Assembly (NCBI GenBank): GCA_022747635.1
Contig: JAKTNV010000075.1
Span: forward strand, 930,001-994,000
Length of the DNA: 64,000 bases
Direction: 5' to 3'
DNA from: Hetaerina americana
Taxonomy: Eukaryota > Arthropoda > Insecta > Odonata > Calopterygidae
This document shows positions 53,117 to 63,185 of this stretch, one piece after another (position 1 is the first letter of the stretch; each line of letters begins with the position of its first letter). Under the pieces are notes generated by a model. That model saw only the letters and a program-made list of their open reading frames with translations. It had not been told where the DNA came from and made no database searches. A program made the translations under genes and the position numbers.

Positions 53117-55790
53117 ACATAAAGATAAACAAAAATTGGTCATTTGCCTGTGGAATGTTAACGGAGGGCTAGAGCATAAAACGCCCGAGCTTCTTCATTT
53201 CCTCAGAAGGAATAAGGTGGACATATGTCTTCTATCAGAGACGCATCTAAAAACTGACGTTAGCTGGGAACTCCCCGGTTATAAAATAAGACGGAATGAC
53301 CGAGCTCTTACACAGAGACAAAAAGCTGCAGGAGGCGTAGCAATCACAGTACGAGAAGAGCTGACTACCACAGAATTGCCGATTTTAACCTCTTAACTTT
53401 TAACTTTTTAACAATTTAGAAAGCATAGGGCTGGAAATTTTAATGGACAAAGGGAAGATAAAAATATACTCCTGCTACCTCCCACCAAGAAAAAGTATGG
53501 TAAAACCAGAATTTGACGCCCTCTTAGACTCTGACGAACCAGCAATTATTGGTGGCGATTTTAACGCTAAACATTATGACTGGGACTGCCTGACAAAGAA
53601 CGAAAACGGGAAACTTATCAGAAAATGGACAAATGATCTCAAAGCAAAAATAATAGCCCCAAACGAACCGACGAGGGTACATGGCCAAAATGTCATCGAT
53701 TTCGCAATATTAAAAAATATAAGGAGCCCAGCGAAAGCCATTACCTATAAAAACCTAACAAGCGACCACTACCCGGTATTGTTAAGCATTGGGACTAAAC
53801 CGATAATAAACCTGGAAAGGACTAAACGACCCTCTCTCGGGTTAGCAAACTGGCCACTCTTCAGGGAATCTATCGTAGACTGCCTAGAAAAGAGCCGCAG
53901 CCCAGGCACGACTGAGACGATAGACGAGATGGTAGCAGAAATAACAAATGCCATTGTGGAAGGCATGAAAAAAGGAATACCGATGGCAAAGAAACGGCCG
54001 TATGATTACCGCAAGCTAAGCGATGAGGTAAAAACCCTCATTAAAGAAAGAAATGCTCTTAGAAGATCATACTATCGCCTAGGCACCCGAGAACTTAAAA
54101 ATAGGGTTAAAGATCTTAACAAAAAAATAAGGACTTCAATTGAGGAATCTAGGACTGCTAAATTCAATCAGCAACTAGCAGAACTAAATAAAAACAATCA
54201 CTCCGTATGGAAGTTAGCAAAGAAACTACGGAAATCCCCTACCAATGACCCAAGTATAAAAACAAAAACAGAGACCCTGACGACGTCCCTAGAAAAGGCC
54301 AAACATATGGCAAAGTTTTATGAAAACATTTTTACGACCAACGACCCGGGGGCCGAAAAAGCCGAAATTAAACCACTGAACAAAAATGACGCCGGGTCAC
54401 CGGAGGGGCAACTAATTATCACACTGGATGATGTTGTTGAAGAAATAGCCAAGCTCCCAAACGGGAAATCCCCGGGAGAGGACAACGTCTCTAACGAAAT
54501 AATAAAAAGACTTCCGGAAGTGGCCGGCCAGTATCTGCTAAGGATCTTTAACGCGTCAATCGCACTCTGATACTACCCGAAAGATTGGAAGAAGGCCTTG
54601 ATCAAATGTATCCTTAGAAAGGGGGGGAAAACGCTAAAAGAGGAAAACTTGAGACCAATATCCCTCCTCTCGAGCCTGGGTAAGCTCTTTGAAAGGGTTG
54701 TAGCACCGCACATCAAGAGATACGCGGAGCTAAAGGAAGTCATACCACAAGAACAGTTCGGATTCCGCCAGGGATATTCAACCGAACAACAGATTCACAG
54801 AGTCACAGACTTCATAAGTGACGCTTACAACAAAAAAGAAAAAAGCATCGGTATTTTCCTTGACCTATCTAAGGCCTTCGACAAGGTCTGGCATGGGGGC
54901 CTAATTCAAAAGATGGAGTTTAGGAAATTCCCCAAATGGATGATAAATTGGACAAAGTCTTACCTAGACGGAAGAACTTTTAAAGTCAAATGGGGCGAAG
55001 AAAAAAGCGACAACAAAACTGCCAAAGCTGGAGTCCCACAAGGATCCATACTAGGCCCTCTGCTATTCAACATTTATACAGCCGACTTTCCAAAGCACAG
55101 AAATGACTGGCGAAGTATAACTGCCCTCTACGCTGACGATGCCGCAATCCTGGTAAAAGGGAAAAACATGACCTCAGTAAAAGAAAGAGCACAAGATGCA
55201 TTGGACGAGATAATATCGTGGTATAAAAAATGGAAATTGCAGATAAATACCCAGAAAACCAAAGAAATACTTTTCGTCCACCCAGGATCACGTAAAGCAT
55301 CTTGTGAATGTATCAGGATTGGACAACAACCGATTGAATGGAGTCAAAGCATCAAATATTTAGGAGTGGACTTAGATGACAGACTGACCTTTAAAATACA
55401 TATCAAACAGATACAAGATAAAGCGGTCGCAATTGGCACCGATTATCCGACAAAACGCCACCCCTAAGGAAATAAAAATTCTAATATACTCGGCAATAAT
55501 AAGACCAACATTGACCTACGCAGCCCCTGCGTGGATGGGACTACTCGGTAGATCCCTAATGGACAAATTATATAGCACAGAACGGAAGACCCTGAGGCTG
55601 GCTTTTGGGCTCCCCCCCTGGGAAGAAACTTAGAATGTATACCAAAGAACAGTCATAGAAAAACTCTCAGATCTCCTACTAACAAGGTGTAAAACATACT
55701 ATGATAAGTTAAAAGAAAACCCAAATAGGGCTATGATATACACAAAAATAAATAAAATAGGTCCCTATGATAAATATAAGAGATCTAATA
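53106..55790 (+). pseudogene. Family E ORF2: endonuclease and reverse transcriptase, few lesions
   Basis: EN: LVICLWNVNGGLEH, VDICLLSETHL, IIGGDFNAKHYDWDC, VIDFAILKNI and NLTSDHYPVLLSIG. RT: ENLRPISLLSSLGKLFERV, PQEQFGFRQGYSTEQQIH, IFLDLSKAFDKVWHGGL, GVPQGSILGPLLFNIYTAD and ALYADDAAILV with the two catalytic aspartates at 55135-55140, then IKYLGVDLDDRLTF. Lesions are a stop/frameshift at 53394-53442, TGA at 54568-54570, a frameshift near 55437 and TAG at 55631-55633, with recognisable sequence (LLTRCKTYYDKLKEN) continuing to about 55790. Both active sites are preserved. The number of lesions is small, so this is the best preserved Jockey-clade copy here. Confidence 0.9.
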
Positions 55791-55985
55791 ATGTCACACT
55801 CCAATAATAATACGGAAAATAATTAAATAAATATAAAAAGGGCAAAACAACGATGCTGGTGGTGCTCCAGAAAGAAAAAGGAATTATATACTGAGACACA
55901 GAGCATAAGCCCAACTAGGCGACCTCTGATAAACAAAGCTGCCTAAAAACGGCAAGGCAAGTCGTTCGTTCGTTCGATTTGGGAG
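55791..55985 (+). other. 3' UTR of family E
   Basis: A-rich start and a short CGTT repeat near 55963-55976. It meets a minus-strand element near 55985; no poly(A) tail is visible. Confidence 0.5.
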
Positions 55986-56660
55986 ATCAGGAGAGCTAGG
56001 CCCCTGTTTCATTTTATTCTTTTTCTGCTTAGAAGGAGTTTCCTTAGGTGGGGAAAATCACGATGAGGTCGATTAAGGGTGAGATGAAGGGTTATATTTG
56101 CTGGTAGGTTCACAGGCTTCTCTTCTTTTTAGGGATGCATGTTTCTGATTTGACTAGTTGGTGCGGGTAGATGTAAATTCCGGAAGGTAGGGATGAGGAC
56201 CAAAGGTTTGCGATTAGGGGATTTTTCGGCTGTTTAAGTGACTTCCTGTAGCTTATTAGGGCGGCAGACATGGCTTCATTTATGGTAGGAAGGTTGAGCT
56301 CTCTGAAAACATTCACTGTTGGGATAAACCAGCGGGCTCCTCCAAGCCGGCGAGCAATCTTGTTTTGACAGACTTGTATTTTCTTTAACGCAAAGGCAGG
56401 GGCTGTGGCCCATATTGGTGATGCATACAGAATTTGTGGAAGCAATACTGAGTTAAGGATATTCAATTTATTAGAAAGAGAGGTTTTGGAGGTTTGAGTA
56501 AGAAGAGGATGTGGTATCAGGAAATTAAAATGCGCCGTCAGGCGCATTTTAATATTCCGATAGCCAGCTAAGCTGATCAACAGTTAGAGGATTTATTTCT
56601 TCCAGGGCGAGATTAAGTTTTAAAGGATGTATAGAAAGAGCTGATGGCTTATTCTGTTTA
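55986..56660 (-). pseudogene. Jockey-type RT C-terminal fragment (family K)
   Basis: The minus-strand frame from 56580 reads ISLAGYRNIKMRLTAHF, NSVLLPQILYASPIWATA, LKKIQVCQNKIARRLG and NVFRELNLPTINEAM, the post-palm region of a Jockey-type RT. It is open for 156 codons, then ends at 56110. It follows, on the minus strand, the complete C-terminus of family G, so it is a separate copy of a related family truncated to its 3' end. Confidence 0.72.
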
Positions 56661-56667
56661 ATAACTT

Positions 56668-57997
56668 CTATTGTTCATTGAGGCTAGTTTTTGGGCGTTT
56701 GTGTTCAAAGTGTGGATTATCAGAATAGTCCCATAAAGTTTCGATAATTGGGTTCCCAGTTTTACTTAGAGCTTGGTGAAAAGACGAGGCAAGGTCATTG
56801 AGATGTGTTGGTAGGTCTGAGATTTTGAGGTCTTTGTGGATGTCTGCGTTTCGGACGAACCAAGGGGCATTAGTGATTGTTCGCGGAGTTTTATTTTGGA
56901 AACGAGTCAATTTTATAAGATTGGATGCAGCTCCTGATGCCCAGGCTGGATAACCGTACGTCAAAATAGGCCTTATCATGGATTTAAATAGGAGTGTTTT
57001 AGTAAGCAGACGGAGGGGACTTGTGCGTTTGATAAGGGGGTAGATGGAGAACATAGCTGCGTTGGCCTTATTTAGTGCATGCTGGATGTGAGTTTGCCAG
57101 GTTAGCTTTTTATCTAGCTGCACACCGAGAAATTTGGCAGATGATGCCTGCGGGATCTTTTCCTTGCCGTAGAATATTGGGGTGCTGTTCGGTTTCCTCC
57201 ATTTTCTGGCAAAATTGACGTTTACGCATTTCATGGGGTTGATGGAGAGTTTCCAGTCTGAGATCCATTCTTCTATGATGTCCAAGTGTTCTTGGACATT
57301 GTCGGCAGCATGATCAGGATCAAAGGATGTTGAGGCTATGGCTGTGTCATCCGCGTAGAGGTAGCTTGCGGTTCTCGGGTGTGAGGGGATGTCGTTGATA
57401 TAAATATTGAAAAGGACAGGTGATAGAATGGATCCTTGTGGGACGCCTGCTGATATAGCGCGGGTAGTTGATCTTGAGTCATGGAGGGATACAAAACGTG
57501 CGGTTCGAGAGAAAAGAGTGGATGATTTTGAACAGGTAAATTGAAATGTCACTTTGGGACAGTTACAAGCCGCCGTGCCAGACCTTGTCAAAGGCTCTTG
57601 GCAAATCCAAGAAAGCTACTTGGGTGTGCTTGTGTATGTTAAAGCCGAACGTTATTTGCTCTACCAGTCTGGTGATTTGCTGCGTCGTGGAGTGGTGACG
57701 GCGAAAGCCGGTCTGCTCAGGTCTGATCAGGTCAAGGGCGGAGACCTCTTGTTGAAGCCTGTTTAGCACGCATTTCTCCAGAAGCTTGCCCATGCCGGAG
57801 AGCAGGCTGATGGGTCTGTAGTTGAGGATGTCTGATGGACTCTTTCCTGGTTTTGGAAGGAGGATGACTTTAGCCATTTTCCAAACCTTCGGAAAGTACA
57901 CTGCAGTGATGCAAGCGTTAAGGATGCAAAGTAGGTGTTTGATGAGGGTCTTGGGTAAGTTTAGCATATGGGCTGAGTTTAGTACATTAGGCGCCAT
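56668..57997 (-). pseudogene. Family G reverse transcriptase without endonuclease
   Basis: From 57997: APNVLNSAHMLNLPKTLI, WKMAKVILLPKPGKSPSD, LNYRPISLLSGMGKLLEK, PEQTGFRRHHSTTQQITRL and VAFLDLPRAFDKVWHGGL. A frameshift near 57520-57570 leads to AISAGVPQGSILSPVLFNI and ASYLYADDTAIASTS with both catalytic aspartates, then KFLGVQLDKKLTW and IRPILTYGYPAWASGAA, ending at 56668. The frame for the RT starts within 10 bases of the gag stop, leaving no room for the EN found in relatives (about 49.35-48.7 kb). The element therefore appears to have lost EN by internal deletion; the palm is intact in sequence. Confidence 0.85.
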
Positions 57998-58679
57998 TGA
58001 CGAGTTGAAGAAGGGCAGGTATGAGGTCGTTGGTGATGATGTGAATAAGAGATTTGTTATCGGTGGGGGAGAGAAGTTTCGTGATAATACTTAATAGAGC
58101 GGTCCTTATGTTACTGGACGGTATATCATTGGTCGCCGGAAGATCTTGCTCAGCAGGGGGTGGATGGTTTTGATCGGAGGTGGCAGGCGGGTTGTGCGAC
58201 GGCTGAGGCTTCTCCGTTTGTTGGATTGTACGGTTGTTCCAAGGATTTGGAAGTGAGGGAAGGGCTTGAGCGTTGAAGTTATGGTGCAATTGAGGTGAAG
58301 AATCTTGCGTGGGTTGTAATTGCAGGGAGTCTCTTTTGTTCCGCATCTTGAGGGGAAGTTTGCGGTGAACAATGCAACCACGGTAATTTGCAGTGTGTGG
58401 TCCGCCACAGTTTTCACAGGTGGCTGGATTGTTTTTCGGTTTTTGGCATTCCCTGTAGTGGTGGTTGCCAGCGCATTTGACGCAACGAGGTGGAAGGCCA
58501 CACGTTTTGTATGTGTGGCCATACCGTTGGCAACCTGGGCATTGCGGAGGTCCGGGTGAGGGTCTGAAGGGTTCAACCGAGGTTTTCAGGTGCAGGACTG
58601 ATTTGAGCTCTAGGAACTCTTTAGAGCGAGAGGGGTCCTGGAGACGGACCTGGTAGAGCGGTAGCGGATGGGGGTCGAT
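57987..58679 (-). pseudogene. Family G ORF1 (gag), C-terminal part with CCHC knuckles
   Basis: Read from 58679: LPLYQVRLQDPSRSKEF, CPGCQRYGHTYKTC, CVKCAGNHHYREC and CENCGGPHTANYRGC (about 58370-58530), followed by a glutamine/asparagine/proline-rich tail and a stop at 57987-57989. The frame is open throughout. All knuckle ligands are present. The amino part of the same protein lies at 60348-60552, beyond the inserted segment: its last residues PHPLPLYQVR are repeated at the start of this part through the 35-bp target duplication. Confidence 0.85.
58645..58679. repeat. 35-bp direct repeat, left copy (target duplication)
   Basis: Perfectly identical over 35 bp to 60348-60382 (it begins CGGACCTGGTAGAGCGGTAG). 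Flanking bases differ on both sides. It lies in the same position of the gag reading frame in both copies. Confidence 0.85.
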
Positions 58680-60347
58680 TCGAAGTCGTCTTCTTTCGAA
58701 ACAGAATTACCATTTTTACCAATTAATGAATTGCCATGGTACGTGCTCGGACAAATTGCATCTTCGAAACTTTCCGTCCACATTCTGTGTCGCCTGTGCT
58801 TCACAACGCCACAACATCTGCTCTTCCCATCACGACACCTTCTCGGCCTCCTACAGCGCCACTCAACCAGACACCTTGCCACTCAGCTACCTTGCCAGTG
58901 GAGCCAATGGACCTTGGTGCCGCCTCGGCCCCGGTGAGTGTTCCCGCCCTCCCCGGTCGTTCAAATTCGCCTCCGCGCACTGTGACGGACGCAATGCGTC
59001 CGAGCGCATACCCTGGCAATGCAAATCACGATATTAATAGTGTTTCCAATTCGCAAGACGCCGAATTCACGCTAGTGACGTCTAAACGCCGCCGCCATAT
59101 GGCGTCAGGAGCATTGTCATCCCCGCCGGTGTCCTCCGTTCACATCGCGAACCGATTTACTATCCTGACGGAAGGTGAAACTCCACCTTCCCGTATAAAT
59201 TCAGTTCGTCCTCCTCGTGATCAAGCGCGCGTATCGCCCACCGTAGCGGGTCCAAATACGTCCCCAGGTAAAGGAAAAATCCCGCCGTTTCGACTCTTGG
59301 ACTTCTGAAAATGGGGAGAAATTAATTCGCGAATCAAGCGCGCTTGCGCTTTCCCCCCGGTCGCTCATTCCACGGGCGCAAATGCGGCCGTAATTAAATG
59401 TGTTAACTCCGATGATTATTCCAAGGTCGCTTCAATACTCCGGGAACTGGAGGTTCCCCATGTGACGTATCAACTGCCCGAAAACCGCCGCCGCGAATTC
59501 GCTATTCGTGGCGTACTTCCGTCGATCGACGATGATTCACTTCTTCGCGATCTGCAGACGCTTGGCCACCCAGTTATCTCAGTGCGACGCATCACGTCCA
59601 CTCGTCCATCTGATAACGAACGCGAACAAGGGATTCGCGAAATTCAGCGCTACCCGACGACCACAATTCACGTCATCTGCGAACACGCAGTCGACGTCGA
59701 AGCTTTCTTAAGCATATCATTCTTGGCGGGTCTCCGCGTCACGGTGACCCCATTTCGAAAACCCAACATGCCCGTGCAAGGCCACCGTTGCCAGAGAATC
59801 GGGCACACCAAAAACCATTGCTTTTTGCAGCCGAACTGTGTTCGGTGCGGCGAAAAGCACCTTAGTAATGAATGCATCAAATCCCGCGAAACCCCGGCAC
59901 ATTGCTATCTCTGCGGACAAGATCACCCCGCTAATTACCGTGGATGCGACGTCCACAAGGGAGCCAAGCGCTTGTAGGCCGCGAAGAGAAAACCCAATGT
60001 TTTTGCCGCGGCACAGACTCCTCCTCCCCTCCCACGCTCCTTCGCCGGGGCAGTGACCTCGTCAGCTGCTTTTCCTCCGCTTCCTCGCTCAAGGCGTCCC
60101 TTTCCGAGCGGACCAGATGGCCACGCGCCCACGCCCGGAGCGCATCCCCTCTCCTCCCCTCGTCGGCCCTATGCCGTCATCCCGTATTTCCTCGCCCGCC
60201 TCGGATGCTTCGGAGCTTTTAGCATGGTTTCGAAGTATTATGACCCAGATTCAGCATGCACCAACGCTCGAGGCGAAGAAAATGTTTATCCTGGCGCTCG
60301 CCCCGCACGACCGCTTGAGCATACCCTCTTTCCTCGCCCGCCCCCCT
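58680..60347 (+). mobile_element. Chimeric 1,668-bp gag insertion in the family G element
   Basis: This is the segment between the 35-bp repeats. Its left 81 bp (58682-58762) are the reverse complement of 50400-50480 with one mismatch. The rest is a + strand gag copy. Both ends are inside ORF1, there is no 3' UTR or tail, and the host gag reads across the site if the insertion and one repeat are removed. That is why I treat it as one insertion event rather than two elements. Confidence 0.75.
58763..60347 (+). pseudogene. Jockey-type ORF1 (gag) with CCHC knuckles, truncated at both ends
   Basis: In + frames: FETFRPHSVSPVLHN, EPMDLGAASAPVSVPALPG, EFTLVTSKRRRHMASGALS, ACAFPPVAHSTGANAAVIK, YQLPENRRREFAIRGVLPS, HPVISVRRITSTRPSDNE, FLAGLRVTVTPFRKPNMP, the knuckles CVRCGEKHLSNEC and CYLCGQDHPANYRGC, and a proline/serine-rich tail ending with LEAKKMFILAL. 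There are stops at 59306-59308 (TGA) and 59975-59977 (TAG), otherwise open. In the first knuckle the first ligand is glycine (QGHRCQRIGHTKNHC), where the 39.1 kb copy has cysteine. Codon use is GC-rich compared with the neighbouring families. Confidence 0.85.
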
Positions 60348-60382
60348 CGGACCTGGTAGAGCGGTAGCGGATGGGGGTCGAT
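60348..60382. repeat. 35-bp direct repeat, right copy (target duplication)
   Basis: Identical to 58645-58679; see there. Confidence 0.85.
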
Positions 60383-60552
60383 GCGTGGAAGCTCTGCAGT
60401 GGGATTTTCACTACGGATGGCTTCCCTTTCCGCCCTTTTGTATTGGTTTGGCCGGGTGGGGCGTAGTTGAGAAATATTCTCCGCGGTGAAACCGACGTCC
60501 GCAAGAGCTTCTTCTATGGCTTCCTTTGGAGTGTTAGCTGGTATCCCCATAA
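60348..60552 (-). pseudogene. Family G ORF1 (gag), amino part
   Basis: The minus strand from about 60552 reads GIPANTPKEAIEEALADVG, FTAENISQLRPTRPNQY and AELPRIDPHPLPLYQVR, the pre-knuckle domain of Jockey-type gag proteins (compare FVIKGIPPITPTEQVAKDL at 45.5 kb). It ends at the 35-bp repeat and continues, in frame, at 58679. At 60552 it is cut by a + strand RT fragment, so the true N-terminus and the leader of family G are not in the window. Confidence 0.75.
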
Positions 60553-60554
60553 GT

Positions 60555-61206
60555 GGACTAAAACATGGAAAATACAATTAAATGCCGACAAGGGTACACA
60601 TGTCCACTTCGCCCGACGCCGCCCACGCACATTCCACTACGATTACAGAATCATTCCATTCCGCAAGCTTCCTCCCACCGATACCTTGGCGTCATTCTTG
60701 ACGCCAAATTAACCTTCAAACCACACCTTGATCTGTGCCGTCGTAAAGCCACCGTCGCGGTTAATCAACTCCGCCGTCTCGCCTAGGAAGCATCCTCGAT
60801 CTCTCATGCAGACCGGATGCGGCTGTATAAGTCGATCATCCGTCCGCAAATTCTTTACGGCTGCCAAATTATCGCGTGTCGTAAGACGATTTGGACCGGC
60901 CTGGAAACCATGGAAAATAAGGCCATTCGGGGCCTGCTTAATGTAAGCCTTCTAACCCGGATGGCGGATGTGGGCCTGGCACATCGCCTCCCGTCCATTG
61001 CGGACTTCATGTGACACCAAGTGAAGTCCTTTCATGCGTCGCTGACCACCGCTGGTAATCACCTTCTGACATCATTGTGGGATTACAATGTTGACCAGCG
61101 CCATACATATACACTGCCTAAGGATACTACTCGCCTACGAGTCTTTCCTATGCCTGCATTTTTCCTTCTCTTAAGTCGTAACCTTAAATTTATCGTCCCC
61201 TATTAG
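60555..61206 (+). pseudogene. Jockey-clade RT C-terminal region (family H-like)
   Basis: TWKIQLNADKGTHVHF at 60560-60607, then in a shifted frame SSHRYLGVILDAKLTFKPH, CRRKATVAVNQLRRLA, and again shifted MRLYKSIIRPQILYGCQII, NKAIRGLLNVSLLTRMADV, HRLPSIADFM (stop at 61012-61014) and SLWDYNVDQRHTYTLPKD, ending at 61204-61206. The order matches the 1-536 and 41.3-42.0 kb copies. The palm is missing on the 5' side, where family G DNA begins. It is GC-rich compared with the 1-536 copy. Confidence 0.82.
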
Positions 61207-61591
61207 AGCATCGAGTGTAAATAAATCTCTGCTTTGCCAGGTGCATTCTCTCCGCACCTTCTTTGTTTATATTTCCCCATTTCGATGTAATATTCACTAC
61301 TAGGTAATTATAGATTTTTAGCGATCGCTCATCGGCCGCTTATTCAGGCCCTGTCTACATATCGGACATATACTCGCGCGCTCCCCTTTCTGTAAATACT
61401 TCCCATCCTTTTCTTGTATAGATGCTTCTCAATATATCTTTTAGAATGAGGTCATCCCCATGTACATACGCCTTCTCCCGTCTAGTTGGTAGGTTAGTCA
61501 GTAGTTCAAGCCGTTTCCTGTCGGCTTGTCACCTGTTGTCAAATCATGTGAGTATGTGTTCCTCACATGCTAGAGGTCAAGTTTCATTTTT
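61207..61591 (+). other. 3' UTR of the preceding RT
   Basis: Non-coding; less A-rich than the other two 3' UTRs. It ends at the shared junction block (CACACAAACAACATGCACAC). Confidence 0.5.
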
Positions 61592-62247
61592 CACACAAAC
61601 AACATGCACACTGACGTCATATTATTTCAAATTGCCATGGTATTAAAATATTGTAAAACGACCGGTTAAGGTGGGTAACGCCCACTGGTACGGTTTGTGT
61701 GTGCCCTTCACAGGACTTCCAATGACCCATTTCGTCGATTCTGTGCACGAGTCTCTGCTCAACCGCCATCGAGGACGGACGTGTTTTTGGTGTGCGCCTT
61801 TTTCTCTTTGAACATCCCGTGCCGACTTAGTGTTTCCGAGTGCCGCCCGGTGGACCCTTCCCCGCCGAAGCCGTCGACCGCCCAGCCAGGCCGGTTGCGT
61901 GCCACCCCCTCCCCCTGCAGCGCGTCTAGTCTGCGCGTCGCGTGCCGGCCCAGGCCCCGCCGTCGCCCGGCCGTGGTCTTTCACTTTTCCCTCCTCTCCT
62001 TCCCCTCTCGCCTCGTACGACGGGAAGGATTTTCCTCGAGTTGATTTTTACAATGGCGAGTGAACAACGCCCTTTCTAGTGCAAATTACGATATGCGAAT
62101 TAAATCAAGGACGACAAAACACTCCGGAGGCCCCCTTTATCATCCCCGTGGTTCCAGCATCAGTCTCGGGACACAAGCCCTCCGTCGCCGAGCCATATGA
62201 CAGTACATCCCTGTTTCGGAGGATGCTAGCTCCCCTTCGAGGATAAC
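61592..62247 (+). promoter_or_regulatory. Junction block and leader with stem-loop, copy 3
   Basis: The stem-loop GGTGGG-TAACG-CCCACT spans 61670-61686 (last pair G-U), flanked by ACCGGT (61661-61666) and ACTGGTACGGTTTGTGTGTG. From 61740 to 62100 the sequence is GC-rich (many CCGCC and CCCTCC) without a frame resembling gag. The gag-like frame opens at about 62270. Confidence 0.55.
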
Positions 62248-62785
62248 TTGGTTGTTTCCGAACCTAAGATGACTGAGTCACCCGCTGATTCAGCAGTGGC
62301 AGTCGCGAGAGCCACCCTCTCCGTGAACGAGAGACATGAAATGCTCGCGGATCTCCGCTTCGACTCCCCGGTCCCGGATCCCCTCCTGATCAACGCCGAT
62401 TCTTCTCCTGCTCCACCGGATGCCGCAGCCAGCAGCACGGCACCCATTTTACTCCTCTCCTGCGCCCGTGCCGATGGACGTCGCAGTAGGAATCGACCCG
62501 GAACCACAGGTGAGTGACTCTACTTACCGGCTGGTCACGGATGACGCCATTCTCGAATCCCTTAATTCGATGGGTTTTCCCATGATTTCTGTGCGCCGAA
62601 TATTCTCCACTCGTCCGTCCGATGACGAGCGGAAGGAAGGCATCACCGCTAGGCCAAGCTATGTAGCTAACACATGTCATGTTTCCTGTGCGAGCGACAT
62701 CGACACAGTTGCTTTTTTAAATATCCATGCGCTCGCGCGATACTCCGAGTCCAGATTACTCCTTTTCGGAACTTTTCTAAAACTC
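62248..62785 (+). pseudogene. Jockey-type ORF1 (gag), amino part, cut by internal deletion
   Basis: MTESPADSAVAVARATLS and LSVNERHEMLADLRFDSP give the N-terminus (compare LSVSEREAIFETF at 50.15 kb). After a shift: VPMDVAVGIDPEPQVSD, ILESLNSMGFPMISVRRIF and TRPSDDERKEG, then FLNIHALAR and in another frame AILRVQITPFRN (compare AGLRVTVTPFRK at 59.74 kb). Here gag stops, just before the knuckles, and an RT C-terminus follows within a few bases. The joint lies near 62785. Confidence 0.78.
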
Positions 62786-63156
62786 TCTTCCTTGACTCAC
62801 TTAGAATTTTGCAACAGAAAAGCAATAGTCGCAAGGAACCAACTAGGCTGCCTTACCGCCAGTGGTTCCCCTTTCTCTCCAGCCGGGCGAATCCGCCTGT
62901 ATACGACGATAATCCGTCCGCAGCTTCTTTACGGCTGCGAGGTCTTCGCCGTCCGCAAGTGGATCTGGACTAAAGTGGAAATTTCCCAGAATAAATCCAT
63001 CCGGGCCTTGTTACGCATCAGCAAACTGACCCGGATGTCCGATGGCCGTCTTGCCCGCTAATTCCCTTCCATCGCGGAATTCATCCTCAAGCAAGCGACG
63101 TCCTTTCGCTCGCGCTTATTGCAAACTGGAAACCCCCTCCTACGTCACATCTGGGA
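62786..63156 (+). pseudogene. Jockey-clade RT C-terminal fragment fused to gag
   Basis: THLEFCNRKAIVARNQLG, PAGRIRLYTTIIRPQLLYG, CEVFAVRKWIWTKVE and KSIRALLRISKLTRMSDG, a stop at 63059-63061, then FPSIAEFILKQATSF and HIWDYN, where an AAT microsatellite starts. It is the same block as 60.75-61.08 kb. Together with the gag upstream it forms a 213-codon open frame (62420-63061). The last 40-50 residues of the RT are missing because another element inserted at 63157. Confidence 0.8.
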
Positions 63157-63185
63157 TTATAATAATAATAATAATAATAATATTT
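63157..63185 (-). repeat. Trinucleotide tail of Daphne-like element (minus strand)
   Basis: An AAT/ATA microsatellite at the 3' end of the minus-strand element, directly in contact with the RT frame that it interrupts. Confidence 0.65.
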
